NCBI GenBank assembly: GCA_036269915.1
Contig: DATBDM010000236.1
Location: forward strand, 1 to 26,175
DNA length: 26,175 nucleotides
Source: DATBDM01 sp036269915
Lineage (GTDB): Bacteria; Actinomycetota; Thermoleophilia; Solirubrobacterales; Solirubrobacteraceae
Direction of reading: 5' to 3'
Part shown: piece after piece, positions 7,331-14,860 of the stretch
How positions within the stretch are numbered: the first letter of the stretch is position 1
How the letters are laid out: every line of letters begins with the position of its first letter
Translations under genes and position numbers: made by a program
The notes under the pieces: generated by a model
The model's input: only the letters and a program-made list of their open reading frames with translations
What the model was told of the DNA's origin: nothing
Databases searched by the model: none

Positions 7331-8852
7331 GTCGCGATCCTCCCACGGATGCCTCCGCCGATGGGGCGGCCACGCGCGTCGGCTCGCCGCGGCCGCGCAG
7401 CTCGACCTCCTCGCCGAGCTCCCAGCAGCGGCGCTCGTCCTCGCCCGCGCGCTGCAGCGCGGCGGCGGAGGCCAGCGCGCGGGCCGGATGGCGCTTGGCG
7501 AGCTCGGTCAGCCGTGACGCCTCGTTGACCGGATCGCCGATGACCGTGTACTCGAAGCGCTCGGCCGAGCCGATGTTGCCCGCGACCGCCTCGCCGGCCG
7601 AGACGCCGATGCCGAGATCGGTGCCGGGGACCTCCTCGGCGAGCCGCCGGCGCAGCTCGCGGGCGGCGGCGAGCGCCGAGCCGGCCGCGTCCGGGGTCTC
7701 GAGCGGCGCGCCGAATACGCACAGCGCGGCGTCGCCCTCGAACTTGTTGACCGCCCCGCCGTGGTCGGAGACGACCGCGACCACCACGCAGAAGAACTCG
7801 TTGAGCAGCTCGACGACCTCGTCGGGCGGGCGCGTCGCGGCCAGCTCGGTCGAGCCGACGAGGTCGACGAACAGCACCCCGACCTCGCGCGTCTCGCCCC
7901 CGAGCGTGATACCGCGCTCGAGCGCCTGGCGAGCGACCTCCTCGCCGACCTGGCGGCCGAAGAGGTCCTGCAGCTCCTCGCGCTCGCGCACGGCGGCGAT
8001 CATGTGGTTGAAGCCGGCCTGGAGTAGGCCGATCTCGCCGCCGTCGTAGATCTCGAGCCCGACGTCGGTGCGGCCGCGCTGCACGTCGCCCATCGCCCGG
8101 CGCAGCTGCTCGAGCGGATCGGCGAGCGAGCGCGCGGAGAGCACGGTGGCCAGCAGCCCGACGACGAGCGCGATGCCGCCGAGGAAGAGCACGATCGCCG
8201 CGAGCCGGTCGCTCGACGCGTCCAGCAGCCCGGTGAGGAGACTGAGCGCCGCGACCGCGAGGCCGAGCACCGGGACGCCCGTCCCGAGCGCCCAGAAGAT
8301 CAGGATCCGCGACGACACGCCCGGGACCACGGGCCGCTCCGGCAGCCGCGCGGCGAGCGCCGCGCGGGTCACCGGCCGCAGGATCCGCTCCGCGAGCAGG
8401 TAGCCGACGGCGCCGGTCGTCGTCGCGCCCAGGACGACCGTGACGGCGATGTCGAGCGCCAACCGCGGCGAAGGGCCGACGTTGAGCGCGACGAACAGCA
8501 CGCCGGCCAGCCCCCACAGCAGCGCGTGCACCCGCAGCTGGCGGATCGGAGCCCGCAGCGCGTCGCGCTGCGCGCGCTCGTCGGGCGGGCAGCCGGACTC
8601 GAGCCAGCGCTGGACCGGCAGGTGGAGCTTGAAGCTCCAGGCGATCCCCGCGGGCACGCTGAGGAGCAGGTAGAGCGCGAAGGCGATCAGGTTCTCGCGG
8701 CTCGCCGCGTCCGGATCGGGGACGGTCGGCAGCGGCAGGATCCAGCGCATGAAGACGTAGACGACGACGCCGCCGACGACGTTCGCCGCGGCCATACCGC
8801 CGATCAGCCGCGGGCGCAGCCTGGCGACGAGCTCCCGCGGGTCCTCCGGCAT
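7323..8852 (-). CDS. Membrane-anchored class III adenylate cyclase with HAMP domain
   Basis: A 509-residue protein predicted to make cAMP at the inner face of the membrane. About six hydrophobic helices occupy residues 15-240 (for example near 20-40, 55-75, 108-125, 131-155, 182-207 and 216-240). A HAMP linker follows (about 240-292), then a class III catalytic domain (about 320-490). Catalytic residues are complete: metal ligands Asp330 (VLFVDLVGST) and Asp374, adenine-selecting Lys370 (NKFEGDA) and Asp440, and transition-state Asn443 and Arg447 (IGDPVNEASRL). The Lys/Asp pair predicts ATP over GTP. The layout is that of the mycobacterial Rv1318c-Rv1320c cyclases. The ATG at 8852 has TACCGT 8 bases upstream and no ribosome-binding site, suggesting a leaderless mRNA. 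A CRP-family regulator lies directly upstream. Confidence 0.92.
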   Translation of the reverse strand: MPEDPRELVARLRPRLIGGMAAANVVGGVVVYVFMRWILPLPTVPDPDAASRENLIAFALYLLLSVPAGIAWSFKLHLPVQRWLESGCPPDERAQRDALRAPIRQLRVHALLWGLAGVLFVALNVGPSPRLALDIAVTVVLGATTTGAVGYLLAERILRPVTRAALAARLPERPVVPGVSSRILIFWALGTGVPVLGLAVAALSLLTGLLDASSDRLAAIVLFLGGIALVVGLLATVLSARSLADPLEQLRRAMGDVQRGRTDVGLEIYDGGEIGLLQAGFNHMIAAVREREELQDLFGRQVGEEVARQALERGITLGGETREVGVLFVDLVGSTELAATRPPDEVVELLNEFFCVVVAVVSDHGGAVNKFEGDAALCVFGAPLETPDAAGSALAAARELRRRLAEEVPGTDLGIGVSAGEAVAGNIGSAERFEYTVIGDPVNEASRLTELAKRHPARALASAAALQRAGEDERRCWELGEEVELRGRGEPTRVAAPSAEASVGGSRHG

Positions 8853-8860
8853 GCCCGCCG

Positions 8861-8866
8861 ACGGTA
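8861..8866 (-). promoter_or_regulatory. Candidate -10 element (TACCGT) of the adenylate cyclase gene
   Basis: TACCGT on the minus strand fits TANNNT and ends exactly 8 bases before the cyclase ATG (8852). Transcription starting 7-8 bases downstream of the -10 would begin at or next to the start codon. No Shine-Dalgarno sequence is present. The -35 is weak (TTGCCG about 20 bases further up). Confidence 0.4.
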
Positions 8867-8875
8867 CCCGAACCG

Positions 8876-9634
8876 TCAGCTCAGCGCGGCAACCAGCCGG
8901 TGGTTGCGCAGCTGCTCGGGCGGCGCGCCGTGGAGCGCCCAGTGGCCGTCGCCGCGGCGGCTGATCCGGCCGTCCGCGCTCAGCTCGCCGAGTGCCGTGG
9001 TGACGGTCGGGCGCGACGCGCCGACGAGGTCGGCGAGCCGCTGGTGGCCGAGCGGGAGCGGCAGCACGATGCCGTCGGGATGCACGCGGCCCCAGCGCTC
9101 GGCGAGGTGCCAGAGCGACAGGAGCAGCCGGTCGTCGACGCGCTGGTGGTGCGCGATGGCGAGCGCGACCGCGAGATGGTGGGCGCGCCGCGTGCCGCGA
9201 TTGAAGAGCTCAAGGCCGAGCTGCGGCCACGGCATGAGCGAGCGCACCAGCGCGTCGTCGAGCACGGCCAACCGGGTCGGCTCGAGCACGATCCAGCCGA
9301 CCTCCGCCTGTACGTGCGATCCGGCGTCGTCCCACGACCACGGGCGCATCACGTCGCCCGGCCCCACGAGCTCGACGCAGGAGCGGCCGAGCACTTCGAC
9401 GGTGCGGCTGAGCAGGCCGTCGGCGATCAGGAAGCCCCGGTGGTGGGTCTCGGCCATGTGCGCGTCGCGCGCGTTCCAGGCGCCGGCGGAAAGGCGGTGC
9501 ACGTGCGTGCGCGCTTCGGCGCGGGCGCGCGGCAGCTGCGCCGGCTCGACGAGGTCTGCGAGATCGGGGTCGGCGTCGACGAGTGCAATCGTGGGCTCGC
9601 TCACGCCCGTTCGTCCTACCCGCCCGCGGCTCAT
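8876..9634 (-). CDS. CRP/FNR-family regulator with atypical cNMP domain
   Basis: A 252-residue regulator. Residues 25-135 form a cupin-like cNMP_binding-type domain and residues 190-240 a Crp-type winged helix (LPLGHQRLADLVGASRPTVT, then LGELSADGRISRRG). The gene lies just upstream of an adenylate cyclase on the same strand. However, the phosphate-binding cassette of cAMP-binding CRPs (GE followed by RS/T) is not present: the region reads VELVGPGDVMRPWSWDDAGS, with RP in place of GE and no Arg-Ser pair. It also lacks an FNR-type cysteine cluster. The ligand is therefore unknown. ATG 9634 is preceded by GGAG 7 bases upstream; GTG 9604, 30 bases further in and preceded by AGGA, is an alternative start. 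A perfect palindrome (9643-9654) sits in the divergent promoter region. Confidence 0.82.
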   Translation of the reverse strand: MSRGRVGRTGVSEPTIALVDADPDLADLVEPAQLPRARAEARTHVHRLSAGAWNARDAHMAETHHRGFLIADGLLSRTVEVLGRSCVELVGPGDVMRPWSWDDAGSHVQAEVGWIVLEPTRLAVLDDALVRSLMPWPQLGLELFNRGTRRAHHLAVALAIAHHQRVDDRLLLSLWHLAERWGRVHPDGIVLPLPLGHQRLADLVGASRPTVTTALGELSADGRISRRGDGHWALHGAPPEQLRNHRLVAALS

Positions 9635-9642
9635 GTCAGGGC

Positions 9643-9654
9643 TCCGACGTCGGA
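9643..9654. promoter_or_regulatory. Perfect 12-bp palindrome in divergent promoter region
   Basis: TCCGACGTCGGA is fully symmetric and lies 9 bases before the CRP-like ATG and 52 bases before the STAS gene. A second CGACGT core follows at 9659-9664. It is a possible operator for either gene. It does not match the TGTGA-N6-TCACA consensus of classical CRP. Confidence 0.35.
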
Positions 9655-9693
9655 CGCTCGACGTATTTCGCCCACCGGGAACCGCTGCAGCAT

Positions 9694-9699
9694 TAGGGT
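9694..9699 (+). promoter_or_regulatory. Candidate -10 element (TAGGGT) of the STAS gene
   Basis: TAGGGT ends 7 bases before the ATG at 9707. The bases between (CGAAGGC) contain a purine run too close to the ATG to act as a normal ribosome-binding site, so a leaderless transcript is likely. No good -35 is seen. Confidence 0.4.
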
Positions 9700-9706
9700 C
9701 GAAGGC

Positions 9707-10069
9707 ATGCTGGACTGGGTCGACGTGCACGGACCGACGCTGGAGCACGTTCCGGGCGTCCGGGTCCTCGGCGAGGTGGACATGGCGACGGCGCCGGCGC
9801 TGCAGGGCGCGCTGGAGGCCGCGGTCGCGGCGAGCGTCGGCGTGTTCGTCCTCGACCTCTCCGAGACGGAGTTCCTGGATTCGAGCGGGATCGCCGTGCT
9901 GCTGCGCACGCGCGCCCTGCTGGGGCGCACCGATCGTGCCTTCGTGGTCGTCTGTCCCGAGGGCGCGGTGCGCCGGGTCCTCGAGGCCTGCGGACTGGCC
10001 GACGTGTTCACCATGTTCGCCACGCCCGAGGAGGCGGCCGCGGCGCTCGTGAAGGCGTCGAGGGCCTAG
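9707..10069 (+). CDS. STAS-domain anti-sigma factor antagonist
   Basis: A 120-residue single STAS domain of the SpoIIAA/RsbV type. Members bind an anti-sigma factor kinase when unphosphorylated and so free a sigma factor, and are switched off when the kinase phosphorylates a conserved serine. The fold's order is visible: VRVLGEVDMATAPAL (first strands and helix), VFVLDLSETEFLDSSGIAVL with Ser59 in the D-S-S-G phosphorylation motif, then AFVVVCPEGAVRRVLEACGL and a C-terminal helix. Length is normal for the family. No kinase, phosphatase or sigma factor is in the window, so the partner is encoded elsewhere. The ATG at 9707 is the only start that keeps the first strand. Its TAG stop shares the tetranucleotide CTAG with the convergent peptidase gene's stop. 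Confidence 0.88.
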   Translation: MLDWVDVHGPTLEHVPGVRVLGEVDMATAPALQGALEAAVAASVGVFVLDLSETEFLDSSGIAVLLRTRALLGRTDRAFVVVCPEGAVRRVLEACGLADVFTMFATPEEAAAALVKASRA

Positions 10070-11334
10070 GGCCGCGACCAGACGCCGGCGAGCCGGACGG
10101 CGACCGCCGCCGCGCTCGCCATGTCCTGCACCGAGGCCCACTCGCGCACCGAGTGGTACTCGTGACCGCCGGTGAAGAGGTTGGGCGTCGGCAGCCCCAT
10201 CGCGCTGATGATCGAGCCGTCGGTGCCGCCGCGGATCGGGGTCCGCACCGGCTCGACGCCCTCCTGGTGCAGCGCGCGCTCGGCGCGCTCGACGATCTCG
10301 GGGTCGGACTCGAGGTGGCGGCGCATGTTCGAGTACTGCGGCGTCACCGCGACGTCGACCGCCGCGCGCGGCTCGGCGCCGACGATCTCCTCGGCGGTGC
10401 GGCGCACCAGCTCGATGTGCTGCTCGAGCACCTCGTCGTCGAAGTCGCGCACGATGAGGCGCAGGACGGCGCGACCGGCGTCGCCCTGCATCTCGTAGGG
10501 ATGGATGAAGCCCTCGCGGTCGTCGGTCGTCTCGGGGGTCAGCCGGTCCGACGGCAGCGCGGCGAGGATCTGAGCCGCCAGCCGTGAGGCGTTGACGAGC
10601 ACGCCCTTCGCCCAGCCCGGGTGGACCTCGACGCCGGTGACGGTCACGACGACCTCGGCGGCGGAGAACGTCTCGTCCTGCAGCTCGCCCGGTTGCGAGC
10701 CGTCGAGCGTGTAGGCGCAGCGCGCGCCGAAGCCGTCGACGTCGAACCGGAAGGCGCCCGCGCCGATCTCCTCGTCGGGCGTGAAGCCGATGCGCAGGCG
10801 GGCGCGCGGCAGCTCGGGGTGGGCGGCCAGGTGGGCGACGGCGGCCATGATCTCCGCGACGCCGGCCTTGTCGTCGGCGCCCAGCAGCGTGTCGCCGCTC
10901 GAGCTGACGATGTCGTGCCCGTGCTTCTCGCCCAGCACGGGCATCGACTCCGGGGCGAGCACGGTCCCGCGGCGCGGTAGCTCGATCGGCGTGCCGTCGT
11001 AGGCCTCGTGGACGATCGGCTCGACGCCCGCGCCCGGCGCATCGGGGCTCGTGTCCATGTGGGCCAGCAGCCCGATCGTGGGCGCGCCCTCGACGGTCGC
11101 CTCGAGCGTCGCCGTCACGATCCCGTTGTCGTCGATCGCGGCATCCTCGAGCCCGATCTCGCGGAGCTCGTCGACGAGCAGGCGGGCGAGGTCGAGCTGG
11201 CCCGGGGTGCTCGGACTGCCGCTGCGCTCGCGCGAGGACTGGGTGTCGATGCGCACGTAGCGCAGGAAGCGGTCGAGGAGGTCGGGAGCGATCGCCTCGG
11301 CGAGGGAGGAGGTGAAGGGCGCCTTGGTCTGCAT
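10066..11334 (-). CDS. pepT: Peptidase T (M20B tripeptide aminopeptidase)
   Basis: About 422 residues, the usual length for PepT, a cytosolic two-zinc aminopeptidase that removes the N-terminal residue of tripeptides. Metal-site motifs are in place: LLAHMDTSPD (His92, Asp94), LLGADDKAGVAEI (Asp144 bridging), FTPDEEIGAG (catalytic Glu178 and ligand Glu179), AYTLDGS (Asp201) and the C-terminal NLFTGGHEYHS histidine. The lid domain lies between, with GVEVHPGWAKGVLVNA and PIRGGTDGS. I chose ATG 11334 rather than GTG 11337 because TAGCCT ends exactly 8 bases before it; both give essentially the same protein. It follows the large membrane-protein gene on the same strand after a 19-base gap, and its stop overlaps the STAS stop tail to tail. 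Confidence 0.9.
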   Translation of the reverse strand: MQTKAPFTSSLAEAIAPDLLDRFLRYVRIDTQSSRERSGSPSTPGQLDLARLLVDELREIGLEDAAIDDNGIVTATLEATVEGAPTIGLLAHMDTSPDAPGAGVEPIVHEAYDGTPIELPRRGTVLAPESMPVLGEKHGHDIVSSSGDTLLGADDKAGVAEIMAAVAHLAAHPELPRARLRIGFTPDEEIGAGAFRFDVDGFGARCAYTLDGSQPGELQDETFSAAEVVVTVTGVEVHPGWAKGVLVNASRLAAQILAALPSDRLTPETTDDREGFIHPYEMQGDAGRAVLRLIVRDFDDEVLEQHIELVRRTAEEIVGAEPRAAVDVAVTPQYSNMRRHLESDPEIVERAERALHQEGVEPVRTPIRGGTDGSIISAMGLPTPNLFTGGHEYHSVREWASVQDMASAAAVAVRLAGVWSRP

Positions 11335-11342
11335 CACCGTGG

Positions 11343-11348
11343 AGGCTA
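11343..11348 (-). promoter_or_regulatory. Candidate -10 element (TAGCCT) of pepT
   Basis: TAGCCT on the minus strand lies in the 19-base gap after the upstream gene's stop and ends 8 bases before the ATG at 11334. This matches the spacing at three other genes in the window. pepT could instead be read through from the upstream gene. Confidence 0.35.
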
Positions 11349-11353
11349 GCCAG

Positions 11354-13372
11354 CTAGGGCTTGTGCCAGCAGCGCAGCCCCGGGACGCCGCCGAAGCGCG
11401 TCCAGCCGAGCTTGCGCAGCAGCGCCTCGCTGGTGTAGCGGGCGGGGAAGAGGCAGACGACGTCGACCCCCACGCGGTGCAGTGCCTTCGCGACGTAGCG
11501 CGCCGGGTCCTTGCGGCTGTAGAGCCCGCCGAGTCCCGCCTGGACGAAGCGGTCGAGCACCAGCCGCTCCCTGACGCGGGGGTGGTAGCGGCCCTTGTAC
11601 TCGGGCTTGCGGAACTGCGAGAGGTTGCTCACGTAGCGGTCGAGCGGGTCGACGGTGCGGATCGTGCCCGACAGGATCAGCAGCGTCTGGCTCGTCTTCT
11701 GCGGCGCGAGGACCGTGGCCTTGGGCGAGGAGTGGCGCAGGATCGCGTCCGCCTCCTGGACGTCGTCGTCCCACAGCTTCCAGGCCGGGTGCGAGGCGAG
11801 CGTGCCCTGGGCGGCGAACGACCACAGCGGCGTGCCGAAGACGACGATCAGGGCGCCGACGAGGACCGGGCCGGCCGCCCGCAGCGGGACGGAGCGCGCG
11901 CGGGCGAGCGGGCGCACCGCGACGGCGCCGATGCCGGCGGCGATCGGCAGCACCCAGGTCAGCCGCCACAGCACTCGTCCGAGGCCGGTGACGTCGAAGA
12001 TCAGCTGCGGGACGCCCGGCGTGAACAGCAGGCCGACGACGAGCGCGACGCTCGCGACCATCCGCGCCTCGGTGCGGCGCGGGATCCCGAGCGCGGCGAC
12101 GAGCGCGCCGAGCAGGCACGCGGCGGCGAACTGCTGGATCCCGAACGTGTGGTGCAGCAGGTACAGCGGCGTCAGCTCGGTCGACGTGTAGTCGTCGGGG
12201 TTGCGCCCGCCGACGGCGAGCGTCGCCAGCCCGATCAGCAGCGGGTACGCGGCGAGGGCTGCGAAGGCGGCGATCGCCTGGCGCCGGCGGCGCACGAGGA
12301 CCGGCGCCAGGCAGGCGAAGCCGAGGATCGGGAGCAGGAAGATCGCGCTCGTGGTCAGGCCGACGCCGGCGATCCCGACCGCGCCGAGCAACAGCAGGCC
12401 GCGGCGGGTCGGGCGCTCCACCTGATCCTGGAGCAGCACGAAGACGAGCGGCACGAGGATCGTGAGGAAGAGCACCTTGCCCTGCCAGTTGCGCCCGATG
12501 AAGTACGAGCCCGGCATCCAGTGCCCACGCGCGTCGAAGAGCAGGAAGAGGACCGCGACGCTCAGCGCGAGGCCGACCAGCGGGACCCGCCAGGAGCGCA
12601 GCAGCCGCCACAGCGCGAGCACCGCGACGAAGCTCGCGACCGGCACGACGACCAGGTAGACGAGGTCGGGCAGCGAGATCGGGATCCCGCGCGCGAGTGT
12701 CCCGAGCATCGCCTCCCAGGAGGACACCGGCGGGTAGAACAGCGCGGGCAGCTTCTCGTCGGTGAACAGCGTGTCGCGCAGCGGGAAGGAGCCGTGCTCG
12801 GCGATCCAGGCCGACAGGTGGACGTACTGGGTGTCGTCGGAGTCCGGGCGCACGACGAACAGCGAGAGCACCGCGAGCCCGAACCCCCAGCCGAGCGCGG
12901 CGATCGCGCCGCGGCCGCCGCCCGCGTCGGTCTCGGGCGCCTCGGAGCGGGGGAGGTAGGTCAGGGCGAGCCCGGCGACCGCGGAGATCAGCCACAGCAG
13001 CCAGATGATCGACCACTGGCCCTTCACCCAACCGAAGACGATCGCCGCCCCCAGCGCGGCCAGGACGTTGACGGCGAGCGCGATCCGCCGCCGCGTCGCC
13101 GAGCGCGACCGCACCGCGGCGGTGGCGGGCTCCGCCTCCGGGCGCTCGCGCCGGCGGATGGCCACGAGCGCGCAGGGGACCAGCAGCAGCGCCTCGGCGG
13201 CCGCGGCCCACACCGAGCGGATGTGCAGGTACAGGCAGGCGTGGTAGATCAGCGTCCAGGCCGCGAAGGCGAGCACGCCGAAGTCGAGCGCCACGTCGCT
13301 CACGCGCGCGACGCGGTCGCGTGATGGTCTCTTGAGCGCCGTCGCGCGCAGGGTGGCCATGTCGCCGAGCAT
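11354..13372 (-). CDS. Large polytopic membrane protein, possible GT-C-type glycosyltransferase
   Basis: A 672-residue integral membrane protein with roughly 13-15 hydrophobic segments and a soluble C-terminal part (about 570-672) rich in basic and aromatic residues. I do not recognise the family firmly. The feature that suggests a GT-C transferase is the extracytoplasmic loop after about the fifth helix, reading FVVRPDSDDTQYVHLSAWIA, which carries the acidic D-x-D-D and tyrosine seen in this loop of lipid-linked sugar transferases; DUF6077-like proteins have a similar pattern. Such enzymes move sugars from polyprenyl-phosphate donors to wall glycans or proteins. It is divergent from a GT39-like glycosyltransferase (82-base gap), which supports an envelope role. 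ATG 13372 and ATG 13360 are equally possible starts; neither has a strong ribosome-binding site. Confidence 0.7.
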   Translation of the reverse strand: MLGDMATLRATALKRPSRDRVARVSDVALDFGVLAFAAWTLIYHACLYLHIRSVWAAAAEALLLVPCALVAIRRRERPEAEPATAAVRSRSATRRRIALAVNVLAALGAAIVFGWVKGQWSIIWLLWLISAVAGLALTYLPRSEAPETDAGGGRGAIAALGWGFGLAVLSLFVVRPDSDDTQYVHLSAWIAEHGSFPLRDTLFTDEKLPALFYPPVSSWEAMLGTLARGIPISLPDLVYLVVVPVASFVAVLALWRLLRSWRVPLVGLALSVAVLFLLFDARGHWMPGSYFIGRNWQGKVLFLTILVPLVFVLLQDQVERPTRRGLLLLGAVGIAGVGLTTSAIFLLPILGFACLAPVLVRRRRQAIAAFAALAAYPLLIGLATLAVGGRNPDDYTSTELTPLYLLHHTFGIQQFAAACLLGALVAALGIPRRTEARMVASVALVVGLLFTPGVPQLIFDVTGLGRVLWRLTWVLPIAAGIGAVAVRPLARARSVPLRAAGPVLVGALIVVFGTPLWSFAAQGTLASHPAWKLWDDDVQEADAILRHSSPKATVLAPQKTSQTLLILSGTIRTVDPLDRYVSNLSQFRKPEYKGRYHPRVRERLVLDRFVQAGLGGLYSRKDPARYVAKALHRVGVDVVCLFPARYTSEALLRKLGWTRFGGVPGLRCWHKP

Positions 13373-13408
13373 GTTGGCGCATGCCAGGTGAGAGCCCTGG
13401 GGCGCGGG

Positions 13409-13435
13409 CCGACGTTCACCCGACGCTCACCGGGG
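13409..13435 (+). promoter_or_regulatory. PHO-box-like tandem 11-mer between divergent envelope genes
   Basis: CCGACGTTCAC (13409-13419) and CCGACGCTCAC (13420-13430) are adjacent 11-base direct repeats with one mismatch. Read from 13414, they give GTTCACCCGAC and GCTCACCGGGG, close to the 11-nt direct repeat units with a GTTCA core that bind PhoP in Streptomyces. The repeat is 36 bases upstream of the minus-strand membrane protein and 19 bases before the plus-strand glycosyltransferase, a position more consistent with repression of the latter than activation. Confidence 0.45.
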
Positions 13436-13454
13436 CCGGTGACCATCGGCGGCG

Positions 13455-14837
13455 ATGGCCTCCTCGAGCTCCCCCGCCGGCCGGCGGCGGATCAGCGATC
13501 TCGCGCTGCTGCTCGTCGCGGTCGTACTCCTGGCGCTCTCGGTGCGCGTCGTGCTCGCGCTCGACGCGCCGAGTGCCCGGATCGGCGGCGACCCGGCGGT
13601 CTACGACGAGATCGGCGTCTCGATCGCGGGCGGGGAGGGCTGGTCAAAGCCGCTGCGGCATCCGGTGCCGGGACGCGCCGACGACCGCCCGACGGCGCTG
13701 CACCCGCCGGCCTGGCCCGCGCTGCTCGGCGCGACCTACGCGCTCACCGACCACGAGGACCACCTCGACGAGGCCTCCGTCCTGCGCAGCCCGCCCGACC
13801 TTGGCGCAGCGCACGCGGCGCTGGCCACCGCCGACTCGCGGTGGACGGCCGCCCGGCTGGTCAACGCGCTCCTCGGCGCCGCCGGCGTCGCGCTGATCGC
13901 CCTGATCGCGCTCGAGCTGTGGGGGCCGAAGGTCGGCCTCGTGGCCGGCGTGGTCGCCGCGGTCTACCCGTCGCTCGCCGTTCTCGGGGTCACGCTGCTG
14001 TCGGAGCCGCTCTTCGTCGCGCTCGAGCTGGGGGCGATCTACGCGGTGCTGCGCCGTCGCCGCCCTGGCGGGTCGTGGCGCTGGCTGGTACTGGCCGGCG
14101 TCCTCTGCGGGCTGGCGGTCCTCACGCGGGCCAACGGCGCTGTGCTGCTGGCACCGCTGTGCCTCGCGGTCTGGACCGGGCGCCCGCGGCTGCGGCCGCG
14201 CGCCCTGCTCGCGCCGGCCGCGATCATCGCGGCGGCCGTGCTGACGGTCCTGCCGTGGACGCTGCGCAACGCGAGCGTGCTACATGCGCCGGTCCCCGTC
14301 GCCACCGACCTGGGGCAGACGCTCGCCGGGACCTACAACCCGGCCTCAGCGGCCAAGCGCTTCCGCTGGCGCAACACGCGCCACCTGCCGTCCGTCGACG
14401 CGGCCGCGCTCGGCCACCCGGAGGCGCAGCGCTCGTCCGCGCTGACCCGCGACGGGCTGCGCTACCTCGCGGCGCATCCCGTGGCGGTGTTCGAGGCGAG
14501 CGCGTGGAACACGCTTCGGCTGATCGACGTCGACCCGGTGGCGCGCGTGGACCTCGCGGGGGAGCTGCGGTCGCGGGCCCTGGCCCGCGTGAGCTTCGTC
14601 GGCTTCGGGGTCCTGGCGCTGCTCGCCTTCGCCGGCCTGTTCGCCCGCCGCCTGCGCGCGGGGCCGTGGTGGCTGTGGCTGACCCCCGTGCTGCTGTGGC
14701 TGGGCACCGTGCCGTTCGCGGTCAACTTCGACCGCTTCCGCGCCCCGATCGACCCGTTCCTGATCCTGCTCGCCGCGCTGGCTGTGACGGCCGTCGGGGA
14801 GCGCGTGGGTCAGGCCGCGGCCGGTCGATCATCGTGA
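13455..14837 (+). CDS. Membrane glycosyltransferase, GT39/ArnT-like
   Basis: A 460-residue multispanning protein with about 10-11 hydrophobic helices. The first helix (about 14-36) is followed by an extracytoplasmic loop with IGGDPAVYDEIGVSIAGGEG and then RPTALHPPAWPALLGATYAL. This matches the first outer loop of GT-C/GT39 enzymes, where an acidic pair forms the catalytic site and a P-P-x-xP segment follows. Middle helices include VYPSLAVLGVTLLSEPLF and LCGLAVLTRANGAVLLAPL, both frequent in this family, and the protein ends after FDRFRAPIDPFLILLAALA, which resembles the conserved R-F-R-xP-xxP block near the C-terminus. The donor is probably a polyprenyl-phosphate sugar and the acceptor unknown. 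ATG 13455 has no clear ribosome-binding site. The gene converges on a small secreted-protein gene 23 bases away. Confidence 0.82.
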   Translation: MASSSSPAGRRRISDLALLLVAVVLLALSVRVVLALDAPSARIGGDPAVYDEIGVSIAGGEGWSKPLRHPVPGRADDRPTALHPPAWPALLGATYALTDHEDHLDEASVLRSPPDLGAAHAALATADSRWTAARLVNALLGAAGVALIALIALELWGPKVGLVAGVVAAVYPSLAVLGVTLLSEPLFVALELGAIYAVLRRRRPGGSWRWLVLAGVLCGLAVLTRANGAVLLAPLCLAVWTGRPRLRPRALLAPAAIIAAAVLTVLPWTLRNASVLHAPVPVATDLGQTLAGTYNPASAAKRFRWRNTRHLPSVDAAALGHPEAQRSSALTRDGLRYLAAHPVAVFEASAWNTLRLIDVDPVARVDLAGELRSRALARVSFVGFGVLALLAFAGLFARRLRAGPWWLWLTPVLLWLGTVPFAVNFDRFRAPIDPFLILLAALAVTAVGERVGQAAAGRSS

Positions 14838-14860
14838 CGCGAGAATCGGGCGAGCGTGGC

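Noticed and set aside
11312..13324. A 670-codon open frame antisense to the large membrane protein
   Set aside because: The translation is almost entirely Arg, Asp, Gln, Glu and Ala, the usual mirror image of a hydrophobic GC-rich gene. The minus strand encodes a coherent polytopic membrane protein.
13384..13400. Inverted repeat CCAGG-N7-CCTGG upstream of the minus-strand membrane protein
   Set aside because: Only five bases per arm and entirely of common composition; no spacing relation to a promoter could be made out.
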